Part shown: piece after piece, positions 62,823 through 64,000 of the stretch
How positions within the stretch are numbered: the stretch's first letter is position 1
Layout: each line of letters starts with the position of its first letter
Assembly: GCA_965248675.1 (NCBI GenBank)
Contig: CBDFJZ010000008.1
Coordinates: 930,001-994,000 of the forward strand
Direction: 5' to 3'
DNA from: UBA6627 sp965248675
GTDB lineage: Bacteria > Chloroflexota > Dehalococcoidia > UBA2979
Length of the DNA: 64,000 nt
Made by a program: the position numbers and the translations under genes
Notes under the pieces: model-generated
Databases searched by the model: none
What the model was told of the DNA's origin: nothing
What the model saw: only the letters and a program-made list of their open reading frames with translations

Positions 62823-63094
62823 GTATGAGCTCCTCTTGTGTCCGGTCGCCGGGACGGGAGCGAGTCCGGCAGACGCGACGTCGGGTCGCGGCTATGCCTG
62901 GTCAACGCGCGGACATCCAAGCGGCGCCGCTGAGCCGCCGGTGCCGGGGTTCGCAAGCAGTATACGGTCGCGAGCCTTTGACCGACTCCGACGTGGTAGG
63001 GGCGCCGCTCAAACGCGCTGCGAGATCAAAACGACCCCGCCTGCCGGCGGGGCCGTTGACTGCTCGGTCCCCTGTGCAACGTGGACGAGCCGAT
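62823..63094. other. intergenic region between the XRE and MoxR-like genes
   Basis: 272 bp with no recognisable gene. It contains the terminator described separately and, downstream of it, the likely promoter region of the MoxR-VWA unit (minus strand), where no strong -10 is evident. The SD of the MoxR-like gene lies at its left edge. Confidence 0.4.
63027..63057 (-). terminator. Rho-independent terminator after the XRE gene
   Basis: On the minus strand CCCCGCC-GGCA-GGCGGGG (63052-63035) forms a 7-bp stem with a 4-nt loop, extended after one mismatch by four pairs. TCGTTTTGAT follows, giving a short U-run. It lies 38 bp beyond the stop of the XRE regulator gene. Best intrinsic terminator in the window. 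Confidence 0.7.
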
Positions 63095-63436
63095 CTAGCC
63101 GGCGGCCTCGCTGTTTGCCACCCGCGGGAACTCGGGTAGATGCACGAGCTGCGTCACCGCCTTGCCGAGGGCGGAGTCGCGCACCACGATCACCTCGGGG
63201 ACGTCGAGTACGTCGCCGAGACTGACGTTCACCGCGCCGGTCACGCCAAGCAGCGTTGACAGCGGCATGTCGCGCTTGCCGTTCTCGTAGTTGGACAGTG
63301 AGGCCTGCGTGATCCCGGCGCTCCGGGCGACGTCCGCCTGCGACAGTTCGCGGCGCAGACGCCACTCTCGGATGCGCTGGCCGACCGCTCTTCGCTGCAC
63401 CTGAGTTTCCGGCGCCAGTTCAGTCACCATGGTCAT
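63095..63436 (-). CDS. XRE-family HTH transcriptional regulator
   Basis: 113-aa protein. After about 20 residues comes a full HTH_3 domain: GQRIREWRLRRELSQADVAR, SAGITQASLSNYENGKRDMP and LSTLLGVTGAVNVSLGDVL. The C-terminal 35 residues are a short tail, with no sensor domain. Such small regulators often repress their own gene. The start ATG at 63434-63436 begins TMVTELAPE; a second ATG two codons later is possible. The upstream 190 bp is AT-richer than the rest of the window and contains three palindromes that could be its operators. A terminator follows the gene, so it is monocistronic. Confidence 0.82.
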   Translation of the reverse strand: MTMVTELAPETQVQRRAVGQRIREWRLRRELSQADVARSAGITQASLSNYENGKRDMPLSTLLGVTGAVNVSLGDVLDVPEVIVVRDSALGKAVTQLVHLPEFPRVANSEAAG

Positions 63437-63474
63437 TTGTCTCTCTCTCCGCCGCGTACAGGGTGTCTGCTAAT

Positions 63475-63492
63475 TTGTGCCCTCAGGCACAA
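63475..63492. promoter_or_regulatory. operator-like palindrome TTGTGCC-N4-GGCACAA
   Basis: Perfect 7-4-7 inverted repeat centred 48 bp upstream of the XRE start. A good candidate for autoregulation. Confidence 0.5.
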
Positions 63493-63542
63493 TCAATCAT
63501 GGACGTGAAGTTGCCGCGAGGCAAGTGCGAACGGTCACAAAA

Positions 63543-63552
63543 TGATTAATCA
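63543..63552. promoter_or_regulatory. 10-bp palindrome TGATTAATCA
   Basis: Perfect palindrome in the AT-rich patch between the XRE gene and the partial gene at the right edge. May be a promoter element or operator. Confidence 0.35.
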
Positions 63553-63572
63553 ATAGTGAACTGGGCTAAATA

Positions 63573-63582
63573 CAAACGTTTG
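63573..63582. promoter_or_regulatory. 10-bp palindrome CAAACGTTTG
   Basis: Perfect palindrome, 40 bp beyond the stop of the partial gene. May be a regulator site or a transcription-end structure. Confidence 0.3.
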
Positions 63583-63622
63583 CATGGGCGATCGGCGCGA
63601 ATTCAGGTCCCTTGCCGCCCCG

Positions 63623-64000
63623 TCACCCCACAATTTCGAGGATCGCGCGCGGTCCCACCGACGCAAGCCAGGCCCAGCCGTCGGCGGCGCTGTGGAAGAA
63701 GATATCGCGATGGACACCCAGCACGGCGTTCCCGGTGTCGTGGCAGGTATAGACCCGCTCCGAGGGGTCGCCGACGATCCGGAAGCGCTGTCCCAGGTAG
63801 GTGAACGCGCAGGCGGCGGCGCCTTCGTAGACGGCTGTGCCATCGCGCATCGCGCCGCAGAAGCCACCACCGTCACCCAGCGGCGCGCCGCCCTGGTCGC
63901 AGTAGTAGAAACTGACCGTCGCCTCGATGACGTCGCCGACGACCAGCGGCGGACTGCCGGTCTGACCCTCGGCAATTACGAAGGGGGGCTCGACGATCTC
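63623..64000 (-). CDS. partial secreted-type double-psi beta-barrel (3D/RlpA-like) protein
   Basis: C-terminal 125 residues of a gene running in from the right edge. The end of the chain is GTAVYEGAAACAFTYLGQRF, then RIVGDPSERVYTCHDTGNAV and GVHRDIFFHSAADGWAWLAS, resembling the 3D (Asp-Asp-Asp) or RlpA-type double-psi barrel found in cell-wall-active lytic enzymes, with LGxxF, CxDTG and HRDIFF as landmarks. Three Cys residues (YYCDQGG, GFCGAM, AACAFTY) and one in VYTCHD suggest disulfides in an exported protein. An internal ATG at 63850 is not the true start. Confidence 0.55.
   Translation of the reverse strand, partial: EIVEPPFVIAEGQTGSPPLVVGDVIEATVSFYYCDQGGAPLGDGGGFCGAMRDGTAVYEGAAACAFTYLGQRFRIVGDPSERVYTCHDTGNAVLGVHRDIFFHSAADGWAWLASVGPRAILEIVG

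Overview
The window is about 64 kb of GC-rich (roughly two-thirds G+C) bacterial chromosome, densely packed and with no rRNA or tRNA gene that I could see. The gene content is a fused AccD-AccA carboxyltransferase, a menaquinone methyltransferase, a NurA-HerA-SbcD-SbcC operon, an NAD-linked formate dehydrogenase, many single-copy hydrolases and many leaderless-looking genes. This would fit a Chloroflexota lineage (Dehalococcoidia/Tepidiforma-like or Thermomicrobia-like). That placement is inference from gene style, since no phylogenetic marker is present.

Layout. 0-4.6 kb (minus strand): a FabL-like enoyl reductase, an RsmC-like methyltransferase, a VOC protein and two paralogous PLP aminotransferases, with alternative hairpins between the last two. 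4.7-8.4 kb (plus): a tightly coupled operon of enoyl-CoA hydratase-like, DinB-like, a 48-codon small ORF, thioredoxin-fold, alpha/beta hydrolase and HAD-like genes. 8.4-10.7 kb: an unknown protein, a DUF192 lipoprotein and dienelactone hydrolase. 10.67-11.71 kb: IS481-family element copy 1. 11.7-15.8 kb (minus): a broken hypothetical gene, a GAF protein, and an ABC ATPase and permease that both carry frame disruptions, one at a 12-base C tract. 15.9-20.5 kb: an EEP-family phosphatase/nuclease, an acyl-CoA dehydrogenase-like protein, an APH-P-loop kinase fusion and an alpha/beta hydrolase.

20.7-27.8 kb looks like a decaying acquired island. It holds a SARP/BTAD regulator remnant, an intact MMPL/RND exporter, an ABC ATPase stub, a small ORF, a LuxR-type regulator cut by IS481 copy 2, and an ABC-2 permease remnant. 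The two IS copies appear identical (1045 bp, same orientation), and each is flanked by a 6-bp duplication of the form GCTAGY.

28-34 kb: fused accDA, a DEAD-box helicase with a long Arg/Gly/Asp-rich N-terminus, a small cysteine-rich protein coupled to a truncated hemoglobin, and menG. 34.3-41.4 kb: nurA-herA-sbcD-sbcC, a four-gene operon with 4-bp overlaps that corresponds to the archaeal DNA-end-resection operon. 41.4-49.6 kb: a molybdenum-centred region with two MOSC proteins (one fused to a VOC domain), a membrane-anchored sulfite-oxidase-family oxidoreductase, and a NuoE/NuoF/FdhA-type formate dehydrogenase. 49.6-56.9 kb: a PF04020 membrane protein, DinB-like, Gfo/Idh/MocA-like, a coiled-coil/Pro-rich protein, an orphan histidine kinase, recF and a diacylglycerol-kinase-family protein. 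57-64 kb: a double VOC gene and a K+ channel (both frame-disrupted), a VWA-MoxR pair, an XRE regulator with palindromes upstream, and a secreted-type beta-barrel protein cut by the window edge.

Two signals run across the window. First, many transcription-unit leaders have a TANNNT box 6-9 nt before the start codon and no Shine-Dalgarno, which suggests leaderless mRNAs; downstream genes use SD or ATGA/GTGA overlaps. Second, about ten single-base frame disruptions occur, some probably real decay around the IS copies and some possibly sequence errors.
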